NCBI GenBank assembly: GCA_003478935.1
Contig: QUFP01000018.1
Location: forward strand, 16,805 to 80,804
Length of the DNA: 64,000 nt
From: Firmicutes bacterium AF25-13AC
GTDB lineage: Bacteria; Bacillota; Clostridia; Lachnospirales; Lachnospiraceae
Direction of reading: 5' to 3'
Shown here piece after piece: positions 29,753-39,189 of the stretch. Below the pieces are notes generated by a model. The model was given only the letters and a program-made list of their open reading frames with translations. It was not told the DNA's origin and searched no databases. The stretch's first letter is position 1, and each line of letters starts with the position of its first letter. The translations under genes and the position numbers were made by a program.

Positions 29753-30529
29753 ATGACTAGCAGATTTTATCAATATTGTAAATCGAATATAAAGCAAAAA
29801 AAAATCCAAGAAGTATCAATAAAGACTGCTTTTGCTTTTCTAGCAGAAGGAAAACATATTGTTTCGTTTGTTGGAGCAGGAGGAAAAAGTTCTCTTATTG
29901 ACGCAATTGCAAAGTGGAGCAGCAATCAGGGAAAAAAAGTGCTTGTGACGACTACAACTCATATTTTCAGACCGCAGGATGAATTTTTAGCAATGAACGA
30001 AAAACAGTTACAGGAAATCTGGGCAGCAGGACATTGGGCGGTGATCGGAGCAACTGAGGAAAAAGATCAGCAAAAGTTAAAGATGCCAGAGATTGACTGG
30101 ATGAGACAGGCAATGGAGCTTTCTGACCTTGTACTCATTGAGGCTGATGGCTCAAAGCGTTTGCCATGTAAAGTGCCAGCTGATCATGAGCCTGTACTTT
30201 TGCCAGAGTCGGATATAGTGGTGGCTGTTTTGGGGCTTTCAGCCTTAGGGCGTTCACTTAAAGAGTGTTGTTTTCGACTGGAAAAAGCAAAAAAGCTATT
30301 GTCAGCGGATGAAAATCATTTATTGACAGAAAAAGATATGGCAGCGATTTTGTTATCTAATCAGGGGCTGCGAAAAGATGTAGGAGACAGAAGATACATT
30401 GCCGTCTTAAACCAGTGTGATGACAGGATTGTGCGAGAAAGTGCAGAACAGGTTAGGAAAATGCTAATCAATTCAACTGGGCAGAATAGTGAAACTATAG
30501 AAAAAATAGTATTTGCAAAACTGCAGTGA
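29753..30529 (+). CDS. yqeC: Selenium-dependent hydroxylase accessory protein YqeC
   Basis: Encodes 258 residues. A P-loop is at 41-47 (GAGGKSS), followed by KKVLVTTTTHIF and DLVLIEADGSKRLPCKVP, the hallmarks of the YqeC family. In genomes it tracks with selD, yqeB and molybdenum hydroxylases that carry a labile selenium. It is the first recognisable gene of a 12-kb collinear operon. No promoter is obvious in the 17-base gap to the upstream ATPase, so transcription may read through or start inside that gene. Biochemical activity is not established. Confidence 0.88.
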   Translation: MTSRFYQYCKSNIKQKKIQEVSIKTAFAFLAEGKHIVSFVGAGGKSSLIDAIAKWSSNQGKKVLVTTTTHIFRPQDEFLAMNEKQLQEIWAAGHWAVIGATEEKDQQKLKMPEIDWMRQAMELSDLVLIEADGSKRLPCKVPADHEPVLLPESDIVVAVLGLSALGRSLKECCFRLEKAKKLLSADENHLLTEKDMAAILLSNQGLRKDVGDRRYIAVLNQCDDRIVRESAEQVRKMLINSTGQNSETIEKIVFAKLQ

Positions 30530-30582
30530 ATATGGCAAACTAGTCAATAGACTATAAACCATTTTTGGGGGAGATATAAACG

Positions 30583-31059
30583 ATGAGTGGATTTACACAT
30601 TTTGATCAAAAAGGAAATGCCGTGATGGTGGATGTGCATGAAAAGGCAGATACATATCGGGTAGCTGTTGCTACGGGAACAATCACCGTGAATGAGGAAG
30701 TTTTTCAGGCTATTACTAATCATACGGCAAAAAAAGGTGATGTGCTTGGAATAGCCAGAATTGCAGGCATTATGGGGGCGAAAAAAAATTCAGAGCTGAT
30801 TCCTCTATGCCACATTATTGCATTGACAGACTGCGAGATTTCTTTTGAGCTAGATGAAATGCATCGTCAAATTAAGGCAACATGTAAAACCTCCTGTATC
30901 GGAAAAACAGGTGTGGAGATGGAAGCTATGACGGGCGTTAGTGTTGCATTGCTGACAATTTATGATATGTGCAAAGCTATGGATCGCGGCATGGAAATAT
31001 CAGGGATTCATCTAGTGGAAAAATCTGGCGGCAAAAGCGGTCATTATAAAGCAAATTAG
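30583..31059 (+). CDS. moaC: Cyclic pyranopterin monophosphate synthase
   Basis: Encodes 158 residues, the normal MoaC length. It carries out the second half of the first step of molybdopterin synthesis with MoaA, which is encoded 6 kb downstream. Conserved stretches are [54 protein letters not shown] and [12 protein letters not shown] at 30583 after GGGGGAG. Confidence 0.97.
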   Translation: MSGFTHFDQKGNAVMVDVHEKADTYRVAVATGTITVNEEVFQAITNHTAKKGDVLGIARIAGIMGAKKNSELIPLCHIIALTDCEISFELDEMHRQIKATCKTSCIGKTGVEMEAMTGVSVALLTIYDMCKAMDRGMEISGIHLVEKSGGKSGHYKAN

Positions 31060-31071
31060 AAAGGCACTATC

Positions 31072-31587
31072 ATGGAACAAAAAAAACATAATCAAAAATA
31101 TAGAGTAGGAATTGTAACTCTTAGTGATAAAGGTTTTAAAGGCGAGCGAGAGGATTTAAGCGGTCCAAAGATCAAGTCACTTCTTCCTACAGAAAAGTAT
31201 GAAGTGATATCATATTGCATTTTACCTGATGATCAAAAAGCAATCGAAAAAGAGCTTTGTCGATTAGCAGACGAAGAACAATGTGCACTTGTACTGACAA
31301 CAGGCGGCACTGGTTTTTCTAAAAGAGATGTGACACCAGAGGCAACGCTTGCTGTGGCTGATCGCAATGCACCGGGAATTGCAGAGGCAATACGCGCCTA
31401 TAGCTTGACTATCACACCGCGCGCAATGTTAAGTCGTGGAGCTAGTGTTATTCGTAAGCAGACGCTTATTGTGAATCTGCCGGGAAGCCCAAAGGCAGTT
31501 GAGGAGAGTCTTACTTATATATTGGATTCAATGTCTCATGGACTTGATATTCTTTTAGGAACAGCATTTGAATGTGCCAGAAAATAA
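31072..31587 (+). CDS. mogA: Molybdopterin adenylyltransferase (MogA/MoaB family)
   Basis: Encodes 171 residues. It has the MoCF-binding signatures GIVTLSDKGFKGEREDLSGP, LTTGGTGFSKRDVTPEAT and LPGSPKAVEESL. It adenylylates molybdopterin ahead of molybdate insertion. It lies 12 bases after moaC. MoaB and MogA are hard to separate by sequence alone, so the symbol is approximate. Confidence 0.93.
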   Translation: MEQKKHNQKYRVGIVTLSDKGFKGEREDLSGPKIKSLLPTEKYEVISYCILPDDQKAIEKELCRLADEEQCALVLTTGGTGFSKRDVTPEATLAVADRNAPGIAEAIRAYSLTITPRAMLSRGASVIRKQTLIVNLPGSPKAVEESLTYILDSMSHGLDILLGTAFECARK

Positions 31588-31602
31588 AGAAAGTGTGCCA
31601 AT

Positions 31603-32646
31603 ATGAGTGAAAAAGAAATTATATTTTGCAAAAGCGGCGGCTGTACGGCAAAGCTTGGAGCTGGTGTGCTGGAGCATATTTTGGAACGACTTCCAAAAGG
31701 ACAAAAAGATGAAAATCTGCTTGTAGGCTATGACAGCAGTGATGATGCGGCAGTTTATAAGCTTAATGATTATCAGGCATTTGTGCAGACACTAGATTTT
31801 TTTCCGCCTATGGTGGAAGATCCTTACCTGTTTGGACAGATAGCAGCAACAAATGCCTTAAGTGATATATATGCTATGGGCGGTGATGTAAAAACTGCAC
31901 TAAATATCGTCTGCTTTCCTGAATCAATGGATTTAAATATACTTGGAAAGATTCTTCAGGGCGGTGCAGAGAAGGTACAGGAAGCAGGCGGAAGTCTCGC
32001 CGGCGGCCATTCAATTGCTGACAGTGATGTCAAATATGGATTGTCAGTTACGGGTGTAGTTAATCCGAAAAAAATCTGGAAAAACAATGGTGCAAAATCT
32101 GGAGACAAACTGATCTTAACAAAAAGACTGGGTGTAGGAATTATATGTGCGGCAAACCGTGTAAAACAAGCACCTGAGGGAGCCATGGAGCAGGTGATTG
32201 CTTCTATGACAACACTTAACCGCACAGCATCTGAGATTGCAAGAAATTTTTGCATACATGCCTGTACAGATGTGACAGGCTTTGGGTTTTTAGGCCATCT
32301 TCATGAGATGATGGATGGAAGGCTCTCGAGTGTAATCTATGCTGATCAGGTTCCAGTATTTGATGGTGCAGTGGAATGTGCTGAAGAATTTTTATTGACT
32401 GCAGCAGGTCAAAAAAATAGAAACCATCTCGAAGGATATGTGAAGTTTGAGGATATATCATTTGGAATGGAAGAAGTGCTGTATGATCCACAAACGTCAG
32501 GCGGTTTATTGTTTGCTGTACCAAAAGCACAGGCAGATGACTTGTGTGAAAAGCTGCAAATGGCAGGTCTTCCAGCTGCTATCGTAGGAGAAGTGACAGA
32601 ACAAAAAAAATCAGAAATTTTTGTAATTGATTATAAGAAAAAATAG
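31603..32646 (+). CDS. selD: Selenide, water dikinase
   Basis: Encodes 347 residues, full length. SelD makes selenophosphate from selenide and ATP. The active-site loop is [11 protein letters not shown] with Cys14 and Lys17, so this is the Cys form and not a selenoprotein. Downstream motifs [20 protein letters not shown] and [11 protein letters not shown] and the C-terminal DPQTSGGLL are present. No selA or selB is found in the window, so this copy probably supplies selenium for molybdenum hydroxylase maturation. Confidence 0.97.
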   Translation: MSEKEIIFCKSGGCTAKLGAGVLEHILERLPKGQKDENLLVGYDSSDDAAVYKLNDYQAFVQTLDFFPPMVEDPYLFGQIAATNALSDIYAMGGDVKTALNIVCFPESMDLNILGKILQGGAEKVQEAGGSLAGGHSIADSDVKYGLSVTGVVNPKKIWKNNGAKSGDKLILTKRLGVGIICAANRVKQAPEGAMEQVIASMTTLNRTASEIARNFCIHACTDVTGFGFLGHLHEMMDGRLSSVIYADQVPVFDGAVECAEEFLLTAAGQKNRNHLEGYVKFEDISFGMEEVLYDPQTSGGLLFAVPKAQADDLCEKLQMAGLPAAIVGEVTEQKKSEIFVIDYKKK

Positions 32647-32668
32647 CGAAAATAGGAGAAAAAACATT

Positions 32669-33306
32669 ATGAAAAAAGAAGTAAATGCAATTGGCGATAT
32701 CTGTCCAATTCCATTAGTGAAGGCAAAAGAAGCAATCAAAGAATTAAATGGAGCAGGTGTAGTAGAGGTATTAGTCGATAATGAAATTGCTGTACAGAAT
32801 TTAACGAAAATGGCGCAGCAAAAAGGATATGGCTGTGCATCTAAAAAGGTAAAAGATCAGGAATATCGTGTAACGCTGACAGTTGGAGAGGCAGATGAAC
32901 AAACAACACAAAAACCTGATAGTGAAACTGCAAAGAATATAGAAGAATGTATTCCATGTGCACCGGCAAAGAAGACTAGTCTTGTTGTTATTTCTTCTAA
33001 AACTATGGGAGGTCCAAATGAGCAGTTGGGCGCAACATTGTTAAAGGGCTTTATTTATGCGCTGACACAGCAGGATGAGCTGCCGGATCAGATACTTTTT
33101 TATAATGGCGGTGCATTTTTAACGTGTGAGGCTCAGAATCATTAGAAGATCTTAAAAGCCTAGAAGCACAGGGGGTAGAGATTCGCACATGTGGTACATG
33201 TCTGAATTTTTATGGACTGACAGAAAAGCTTCAGGTTGGAGAAGTTACAAATATGTATGATATAGCAGAGCGAATGAGCAAAGCAGACAGGATTATAAAA
33301 CCATGA
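32669..33306 (+). CDS. yedF: Selenium metabolism protein YedF (frameshifted)
   Basis: About 212 residues after restoring one base. The N-terminal TusA-like domain has DICPIPLVKAKEAI with the conserved Cys, and the C-terminal DsrE-like domain has ILFYNGGAFLTCEG and VEIRTCGTCLNFYGL. YedF is found with selD and may carry selenium or sulfur. ATG at 32669 after AGGAGAAA. The frame breaks at GG 33130-33131; a third G gives LTCEGSESLEDLKSLEAQG and continues to a TGA (33304-33306) that overlaps the next ATG. The uncorrected frame stops at 33145. Confidence 0.85.
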
Positions 33307-34445
33307 TTTATCTGGATAATGCAGCAACTTCTCTGCAAAAGCCAAAAGAAGTAGAAGAAGAAATTATTAGAGCCCTACATACGATGGGCAATCCTGGGCG
33401 TGGTGCGCATGATGCCACGCTGCAGGCAGGAAGATGCGTTTATCAGGTTAGAGAGCAGTTAGCACAGCTTTTTAACGCAGAGAGTGCTGACTGCATTGCA
33501 TTTACATCAAATGCAACCGAAGCCTTAAATACAGCGATTTTAGGGTTGTTTCAAAAAGGTGATCATGTTATTACAACAGTGTGTGAACATAATTCGGTGC
33601 TGCGTCCGCTTTATCGTCTGCAAAAGCAGGGAGTAGAAATAAGCTTTTTATCTGCAGATGAACAGGGAATATTAGACTACGACAAGCTTCCAGCACTGAT
33701 AAAAGAAAATACAAAAGCAGTTATTGTGACACATGCATCGAATCTTACAGGAAATATCACGGATCTAGAATGCATAAAAAAAGAAATATCACATAAAGAT
33801 ATCCTTCTTATTGCAGATGCCTCTCAGACAGCAGGAATTTTGCCAATTGATGTGCAGAAAATGGGGATCGATGTCCTTTGCTTTACAGGACATAAGGGTC
33901 TGATGGGACCGCAGGGAACAGGCGGACTTTATGTGCGTAAAGGAGTAAAAATAAATCCCTTAAAGGTCGGAGGAAGCGGTATTCACAGCTTTGACCATGA
34001 TCATCCAAAGGCAATGCCAGAGCGCCTTGAAGCCGGCACCTTGAACGTACATGGAATCGCTGGCCTTGGCGGTGCACTGAACTATTTAAGTGAGATTGGC
34101 ACAGAAGCGATTATAAAAAAAGAAAGATCACTTATAAAACGATTAGAGGATCAGATTCGTGATCTGCAAAATATTCATCTGTATGGAAATCCTGACAGCA
34201 GCCAGAGAGTGGGAATCCTTTCATTTAACATGGGGGATGAAGATTCTGCTTATGTTGCAGACTGGCTTTTTGAAGAGGAAGAAATTGCTGTTCGTTCAGG
34301 TGCTCATTGTGCACCGCTCATGCACGAGACATTGGGCACAAAAATGCAGGGAGCAGTTAGAATATCTGTGTCTCATAAAAATACAGAGGAAGAAATTGAC
34401 AGAACAGCAAAAGCTATTAAAAAGTTGTCGCAGCTGCTTGAGTAA
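33303..34445 (+). CDS. Cysteine desulfurase family protein (selenium/sulfur delivery)
   Basis: Encodes 380 residues of a class V aminotransferase-fold enzyme. The PLP-binding Lys is in CFTGHKGLMGPQGTGGLYV (about 198) and the catalytic Cys in VRSGAHCAPLMHETLG (about 336). It begins in the yedF stop (ATGA). This subfamily sits beside selD/yedF in selenium-hydroxylase loci, where it probably releases selenium or sulfur from selenocysteine or cysteine. Not the general IscS/SufS by context. Confidence 0.93.
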   Translation: MIYLDNAATSLQKPKEVEEEIIRALHTMGNPGRGAHDATLQAGRCVYQVREQLAQLFNAESADCIAFTSNATEALNTAILGLFQKGDHVITTVCEHNSVLRPLYRLQKQGVEISFLSADEQGILDYDKLPALIKENTKAVIVTHASNLTGNITDLECIKKEISHKDILLIADASQTAGILPIDVQKMGIDVLCFTGHKGLMGPQGTGGLYVRKGVKINPLKVGGSGIHSFDHDHPKAMPERLEAGTLNVHGIAGLGGALNYLSEIGTEAIIKKERSLIKRLEDQIRDLQNIHLYGNPDSSQRVGILSFNMGDEDSAYVADWLFEEEEIAVRSGAHCAPLMHETLGTKMQGAVRISVSHKNTEEEIDRTAKAIKKLSQLLE

Positions 34446-34463
34446 TGGGAGAGTCAATCTGAT

Positions 34464-34700
34464 ATGAGAATAAAAAAGAAAACCTGGATTTTAACATTTG
34501 AAAGTACTACGCAGGCAATGGCAGCTGATAAATTTGGCATAGAGCAAAAATTGCCGGGGCGACTGATTCCGATTCCACGGGAAATCACCGCAGGATGTGG
34601 TCTTTGTTGGAAAGCTGACCCAAAAGAAAGAGAAAAAGTGTTAGAAACGTTACAGGCAGATGGGTATCACTGGGAGGCAGAATATATTTTAGACTTATAA
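34464..34700 (+). CDS. DUF3343 small protein
   Basis: Encodes 78 residues. The pattern FESTTQAMAADKF, LPGRLIPIPREITAGCGLCW fits DUF3343 proteins, which carry a conserved CGxCW-like pair (here CGLCW) and occur beside cysteine desulfurase and yedF in selenium loci. A thiol carrier for selenium is a plausible inference. It lies 18 bases after the desulfurase and 20 before yqeB. Confidence 0.85.
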   Translation: MRIKKKTWILTFESTTQAMAADKFGIEQKLPGRLIPIPREITAGCGLCWKADPKEREKVLETLQADGYHWEAEYILDL

Positions 34701-34720
34701 AAAGTGAAAGGAAACTTCCG

Positions 34721-35557
34721 ATGAAAAAAAGTGATCTAATTATAGTGCGCGGTGCTGGTGATCTGGCAACGGGAACGATTCATAGATTAAAAAAGAGTGG
34801 ATTTCGTTTATTGGTGCTGGAAACGGATCATCCGGCTGCCATTAGGAGACAAGTCGCATTAAGCGAGGCTGTTTATAGCAAAAGTGCCTGTGTGGAAGGT
34901 GTGGAGGCAGTTCGTGTAGAAGATGAAAAACAGATGATTGATGCATGGAAAAACGGCAAAGTACCAGTAATGGTTGATCCAAAGGGCGAAAGCATTGCTT
35001 CAATGCAGCCAAAAGTCATAGTCGATGCGATTCTTGCAAAGCGTAATCTCGGAACTAATAAAAATATGGCACCACTTACTATTGCACTTGGTCCTGGCTT
35101 TACTGCAGGTGTCGATGTGGATGTTGTAATTGAGACAAAGCGTGGTCACAATTTGGGCCGGGTGATTCGTGAAGGAAGTGCATATCCAAATACTGGAATA
35201 CCTGGCATAATCGGCGGTTACGGAGTTGAGCGTGTCATTCATGCATCGGCAGACGGCATATTAAAAAACAAGAGTAAAATTGGAGATATCGTAGAAAAAG
35301 GTCAGGTGATAGCTGTAATTGAAGCATCAGACAAAGAAAACGAAAGCGTCGCAGATATAAAAAAAACAGAGGTGACAGCAACTATTGACGGTCTTCTTCG
35401 TGGACTTATTCGAGACAATTATCCAGTCACAAAAGGCTTTAAGATTGCTGATATCGACCCAAGAAAAGAAGAATTGGCAAATTGCTTTACGATTTCAGAT
35501 AAGGCAAGATGCATTGCAGGAAGCGTTTTAGAAGTTATCTGCGAAACATTGGAGTAA
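34721..35557 (+). CDS. yqeB: Selenium-dependent molybdenum hydroxylase system protein YqeB
   Basis: Encodes 278 residues. It opens with VRGAGDLATGTIHRLKKSGF, a Rossmann-like motif, and has MVDPKGESI, ALGPGFTAGVDVDVVIETKRGH and PGIIGGYGVERVIHA, the signature stretches of the EF2563/YqeB family. The family is a marker of selenium-dependent molybdenum hydroxylases and is inferred to act in their maturation. ATG at 34721 after AAAGGAAAC. Confidence 0.92.
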   Translation: MKKSDLIIVRGAGDLATGTIHRLKKSGFRLLVLETDHPAAIRRQVALSEAVYSKSACVEGVEAVRVEDEKQMIDAWKNGKVPVMVDPKGESIASMQPKVIVDAILAKRNLGTNKNMAPLTIALGPGFTAGVDVDVVIETKRGHNLGRVIREGSAYPNTGIPGIIGGYGVERVIHASADGILKNKSKIGDIVEKGQVIAVIEASDKENESVADIKKTEVTATIDGLLRGLIRDNYPVTKGFKIADIDPRKEELANCFTISDKARCIAGSVLEVICETLE

Positions 35558-35580
35558 ACAAAGAAAGTAAGGAAAATATT

Positions 35581-36615
35581 ATGAAACTAATGAAAACAGA
35601 AGAAGCTGTGGGACAGGTATTGTGCCATGATATCACACAGATTATTCCAGGTGTGACAAAAGATGCGGTATTTCGAAAGGGTCACATAATCACAAAGGAG
35701 GATATTCCGGTTCTTTTAAGTGTTGGAAAGGAACATATATATATTTGGGAAAAAGACGAGCATATGCTGCACGAAAATGAGGCAGCGAAAATTCTTTATG
35801 AGATGTGCCAAAACGAGCATATGCATCCATCTGATGTAAAGGAAGGAAAAATAGAGCTTATTGCGGATTGTGACGGTCTTTTTAAAGTTGATCGCGAGAA
35901 GCTAAGGAAAGTCAATAGTCTGGGAGAAATGATGATTGCGACACGTCATGGCAACACTTTTGTAAAGAAAGGTGATAAGTTAGCTGGGACGAGAATCATT
36001 CCGCTTGTGATTGAAAAAGAAAAAATGGAGCGCGCAAAAGAGATTTGTAATGACGGGTCTATTTTGGAAATAAGGCCGCTGCAGCCAAAAAAAGCTGCGA
36101 TTTTAACAACAGGAAGTGAAGTTTATCACGGACGCATTCAGGATAAATTTACGCCAGTTCTAGTAGAAAAATTAAAGGAATATGGCAGTGAAGTGATATT
36201 CCACGAGATTTATGATGATGACCATGAGGCAATTACTAAGGGCTGTATTAGTGCTATAGAACAGGGAGCTGAGATTGTTTTATGTACAGGCGGCATGAGC
36301 GTAGATCCAGATGACAAAACACCGCTTGCCATCAAAAATACCGGGGCAAGAATTGTTTCTTACGGTGCACCAGTTCTTCCAGGAGCAATGTTTTTAGTAT
36401 CTTATTATGAATATAAGGATAAAACGATTCCGATTGTGGGACTGCCGGGCTGTGTTATGTATGCAAAAAGAACGATTTTTGATCTGGCGCTGCCGCGTCT
36501 GTTAGCAAACGATTTCATCACAGCAGAGGAACTGGCATTACTTGGAGAGGGCGGACTATGCTTAAACTGTCCAGTTTGTACTTATCCTAATTGCGGTTTT
36601 GGAAAAGGCTGGTAA
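35581..36615 (+). CDS. Molybdopterin-binding protein with Cys-rich tail (MoeA-like)
   Basis: Encodes 344 residues. ATG at 35581, with GTAAGGAAAAT upstream; in-frame codons further upstream lie inside yqeB. N-terminal part resembles MoeA-type insertion proteins (EEAVGQVLCHDITQIIPGV, VFRKGHIITKEDI). The second half has a MoCF fold (AAILTTGSEVYHGRIQDKFT, VLCTGGMSVDPDDKTPLAI, VVGLPGC-like IVGLPGCVMYAKRT). It ends with CLNCPVCTYPNCGFGKGW, four Cys in CX2CX2CX4C spacing that could bind a metal or cluster. It probably handles molybdenum cofactor for the hydroxylases. Confidence 0.85.
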   Translation: MKLMKTEEAVGQVLCHDITQIIPGVTKDAVFRKGHIITKEDIPVLLSVGKEHIYIWEKDEHMLHENEAAKILYEMCQNEHMHPSDVKEGKIELIADCDGLFKVDREKLRKVNSLGEMMIATRHGNTFVKKGDKLAGTRIIPLVIEKEKMERAKEICNDGSILEIRPLQPKKAAILTTGSEVYHGRIQDKFTPVLVEKLKEYGSEVIFHEIYDDDHEAITKGCISAIEQGAEIVLCTGGMSVDPDDKTPLAIKNTGARIVSYGAPVLPGAMFLVSYYEYKDKTIPIVGLPGCVMYAKRTIFDLALPRLLANDFITAEELALLGEGGLCLNCPVCTYPNCGFGKGW

Positions 36616-36620
36616 GCAGC

Positions 36621-37673
36621 ATGCTGGATCAATATGGAAGAAATATTACTTACCTGCGTATTTCAATCACAGATCGATGTAACCTGCGCTGTAAGTATTG
36701 CATGCCAAACGAAGTTACAGATGTAGGAATGAAAAATATTCTTACATTTGAGGAAATCTGGGAGATTGTAAGGGCTGGCGTCAGCCTTGGCATTACACAT
36801 GTCAGAATTACAGGTGGTGAGCCGTTAGTGCGAAAAGGCTGTGCAGATCTCATTCGAGGGATTAGGGCAATTCCAGGTGTAGAAACGATCACAATGACCA
36901 CGAATGGAGTTTTACTTAGAACTTATGCTGCTTCATTAAAGGACGCGGGCCTGGACGGATTAAATGTGAGTCTGGATACTCTTGATTTTGAAGAATTTGC
37001 ATCACTTGCAGGAAGGCAAAATTTAAAAGAAGTACTTGATGGGATACAGGCGGCAAAAGAAATTGGGCTGCCTGTGAAAATCAATGCAGTCAATCGAAAA
37101 GAGCTAAATCCTATTTCTCTTGTTTTGTATGCACAGCAGGAAAAAATACCGCTTCGTTTTATTGAGATGATGCCGGTTGGCTATGGAAAACAGTATGTAG
37201 GAAGAAGTAATGATGAACTGAGAGCATGTCTTGAAGATGAGTTTGGAAAGTCAGAAATGATCACGTATCAAGCAAATCAAAAAAAACAGATATCACACAT
37301 GGTTCAGACATTACATACAAAAGAAGTCCCAATAGGAAGCGGCCCGGCAGTGTATTATAAGTTTTCTAAATTAACAATTCCAGTTGGCTTTATAAGTGCA
37401 ATTCATGGAAAGTTTTGTGAAAGCTGCAACAGAGTTAGATTGACGGCACAGGGGTATTTAAAGCTGTGTCTTTGCTATGATAAAGGAATTGATCTGCGTC
37501 AGATTCTGCGAGGAGAAGAAACTGGGCAAAACGAAAAAAATATACAAAAAGCGCTAAATGAGAAACTAACAACTGCAATGAGAGCAGCTATTTATAAAAA
37601 GCCGGCAGCCCATTGCTTTGAGCATCCAGAGGAGATGACTGAAATCAACGAGATGGTCAAAATTGGTGGGTAG
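36621..37673 (+). CDS. moaA: GTP 3',8-cyclase (radical SAM)
   Basis: Encodes 350 residues. The radical SAM motif is C20-X3-C24-X2-C27 (TDRCNLRCKYCMP) and the C-terminal second cluster motif is FCESCNRVRLT with a further Cys in KLCLCYDKG. MoaA turns GTP into 3',8-cyclo-dihydro-GTP for MoaC. I use the ATG at 36621 (LDQYGRNITYLRISIT follows), although the ribosome site is weak; an upstream ATG at 36591 overlaps the previous gene. Confidence 0.97.
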   Translation: MLDQYGRNITYLRISITDRCNLRCKYCMPNEVTDVGMKNILTFEEIWEIVRAGVSLGITHVRITGGEPLVRKGCADLIRGIRAIPGVETITMTTNGVLLRTYAASLKDAGLDGLNVSLDTLDFEEFASLAGRQNLKEVLDGIQAAKEIGLPVKINAVNRKELNPISLVLYAQQEKIPLRFIEMMPVGYGKQYVGRSNDELRACLEDEFGKSEMITYQANQKKQISHMVQTLHTKEVPIGSGPAVYYKFSKLTIPVGFISAIHGKFCESCNRVRLTAQGYLKLCLCYDKGIDLRQILRGEETGQNEKNIQKALNEKLTTAMRAAIYKKPAAHCFEHPEEMTEINEMVKIGG

Positions 37674-37723
37674 CACCCGACAAAGTCAAAAGAATGCAGC
37701 GCAACAGGAAAGGAACAACAAAA

Positions 37724-38176
37724 GTGGGAGTTATTAAAGGAATCTGTATCAGCGAAAAGCGTGGTACGGCAAAACAGGAAATTGAAGAAGCAGTTTTTGT
37801 GAAGGACTGGGGAATTGAGAAAGATGCACATGCAGGTCACTGGCACAGACAGGTGAGCCTTCTGTCATATGAAAAAATAGAGGAATTTAGAAAAAAAGGA
37901 GCACAGATTGGGCTTGGTGCTTTTGGCGAAAACCTGATCGTAGAAGGCTATGATTTTCGAAATCTTCCAGTGGGAACACGATTTCAATGCGGTGATGTCA
38001 TTTTAGAGATGACTCAGATTGGAAAAGAATGTCACAGCCACTGTGAAATTTATAAGAGAATGGGCGAGTGCATCATGCCAAGAGAGGGCGTATTTGCTGT
38101 TGTAATTCATGGTGGAAAAATCAAAAAAGGCGATATTCTTGAAAAGGTAGAAGAAACAGAAGCACATATAGATTGA
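37724..38176 (+). CDS. MOSC-domain protein (MoaB/MogA-associated)
   Basis: Encodes 150 residues. I choose the GTG at 37724, which follows AAAGGAAC at 9 bases and gives the typical MOSC start GVIKGICISEKRGTAK; an in-frame ATG at 37694 has no ribosome site. MOSC features are DAHAGHWHRQVSLLS, GAFGENLIVEGYDF and a conserved Cys region GKECHSHCEIYKRMGECIMPREG. MOSC domains carry sulfur or bind molybdenum cofactor. The next gene begins 17 bases later. Confidence 0.9.
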   Translation: MGVIKGICISEKRGTAKQEIEEAVFVKDWGIEKDAHAGHWHRQVSLLSYEKIEEFRKKGAQIGLGAFGENLIVEGYDFRNLPVGTRFQCGDVILEMTQIGKECHSHCEIYKRMGECIMPREGVFAVVIHGGKIKKGDILEKVEETEAHID

Positions 38177-38193
38177 TAAAATCGGAGGAATAT

Positions 38194-39189
38194 ATGAAAA
38201 CACTTTATCAATTGTTATTAGATCGCTGGAATCAAAATTGTGATACCGTTCTGGTCACTATTGTGGAAGGAAATGGTTCAATTCCGCGCACGACTGGAGC
38301 CTATATGGCGGCAGATCAGACAGGCAGAATTTATGGAACAATCGGCGGCGGAAATCTGGAATATCAGGCCGTAAAAAAAGCAATGACGATTGCTGGAAAG
38401 GATGCTCATTTTGTCGAGGATTTTGACTTGGGAACAGGAGAAAATGGCGGCCTTGGAATGGTCTGCGGAGGTAAAGTAAAGGTTTTATTTTACAGCGTGA
38501 AAAGTCAGGATACAAAGATTGCATCTTTTTTAAAGGAAGCATTAAAGATGGAAGAAGAGAAAAAGTCATATTGGCTGCTACTTCCATTTTCAAAAGGATA
38601 TCCTAAAATAGAGTCTCATCTTGAGGAGGGACGAGGTCATTGCCGAATACTTGAAAAATACGAGAATGATGAAACTCAAAAGATTTATGCCGAAGAATTT
38701 AACTTTGATGGAAAGGTTTATATTTTCGGAGGGGGTCATCTTGCACAGGAGCTTGTTCCAGTACTCAGTCATTTGGGCTTTTGGTGCATGGTAATGGATG
38801 ACAGAGAGGAGTACACAGCCCCTAATTTATTCCTAGGCGTACAGGAGACAAAAACTGTTGATTTTACTTTGCTTTCTGATATTTTGGAAGTAAAAAAGGA
38901 AGATTATCTTGTAGTTGTTACAAGAGGACATAGATGTGATGCGGATGTTGAGCGGTTTGCGCTGCGCACACCTGCTTCTTATATAGGCGTAGTGGGAAGC
39001 AAACGAAAGACTCAGTACGTCAGAGAAAAACTACTAGCAGAAGGCTTCACCAATGAAGAACTTGATCGTGTACATGCACCAATCGGAATAGACATTGCAA
39101 GTGAGACACCGGCAGAGATAGCTATCAGTATTGCGGCACAGCTGATACAAATTAGAGCAGAAAAAGCGGGAGTAAGAAGAAAAAAATGA
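38194..39189 (+). CDS. xdhC: XdhC-family molybdenum hydroxylase maturation protein
   Basis: Encodes 331 residues. ATG at 38194 after CGGAGGAAT. N-terminal XdhC motif VEGNGSIPRTTGAYM and IGGGNLEYQAVKKA; C-terminal Rossmann domain begins at VYIFGGGHLAQEL (about 177), with VVTRGHRCDADVERFALRTP and YIGVVGSKRKTQYV. XdhC binds and inserts sulfurated cofactor into xanthine dehydrogenase-type hydroxylases. Its stop overlaps the modA start (ATGA), linking cofactor insertion to molybdate uptake. Confidence 0.95.
   Translation: MKTLYQLLLDRWNQNCDTVLVTIVEGNGSIPRTTGAYMAADQTGRIYGTIGGGNLEYQAVKKAMTIAGKDAHFVEDFDLGTGENGGLGMVCGGKVKVLFYSVKSQDTKIASFLKEALKMEEEKKSYWLLLPFSKGYPKIESHLEEGRGHCRILEKYENDETQKIYAEEFNFDGKVYIFGGGHLAQELVPVLSHLGFWCMVMDDREEYTAPNLFLGVQETKTVDFTLLSDILEVKKEDYLVVVTRGHRCDADVERFALRTPASYIGVVGSKRKTQYVREKLLAEGFTNEELDRVHAPIGIDIASETPAEIAISIAAQLIQIRAEKAGVRRKK

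Noticed and set aside
33121..33145. Selenocysteine or stop read-through in yedF
   Set aside because: The first stop is TAG, not TGA, and the restored frame needs a base insertion, so recoding does not explain it.
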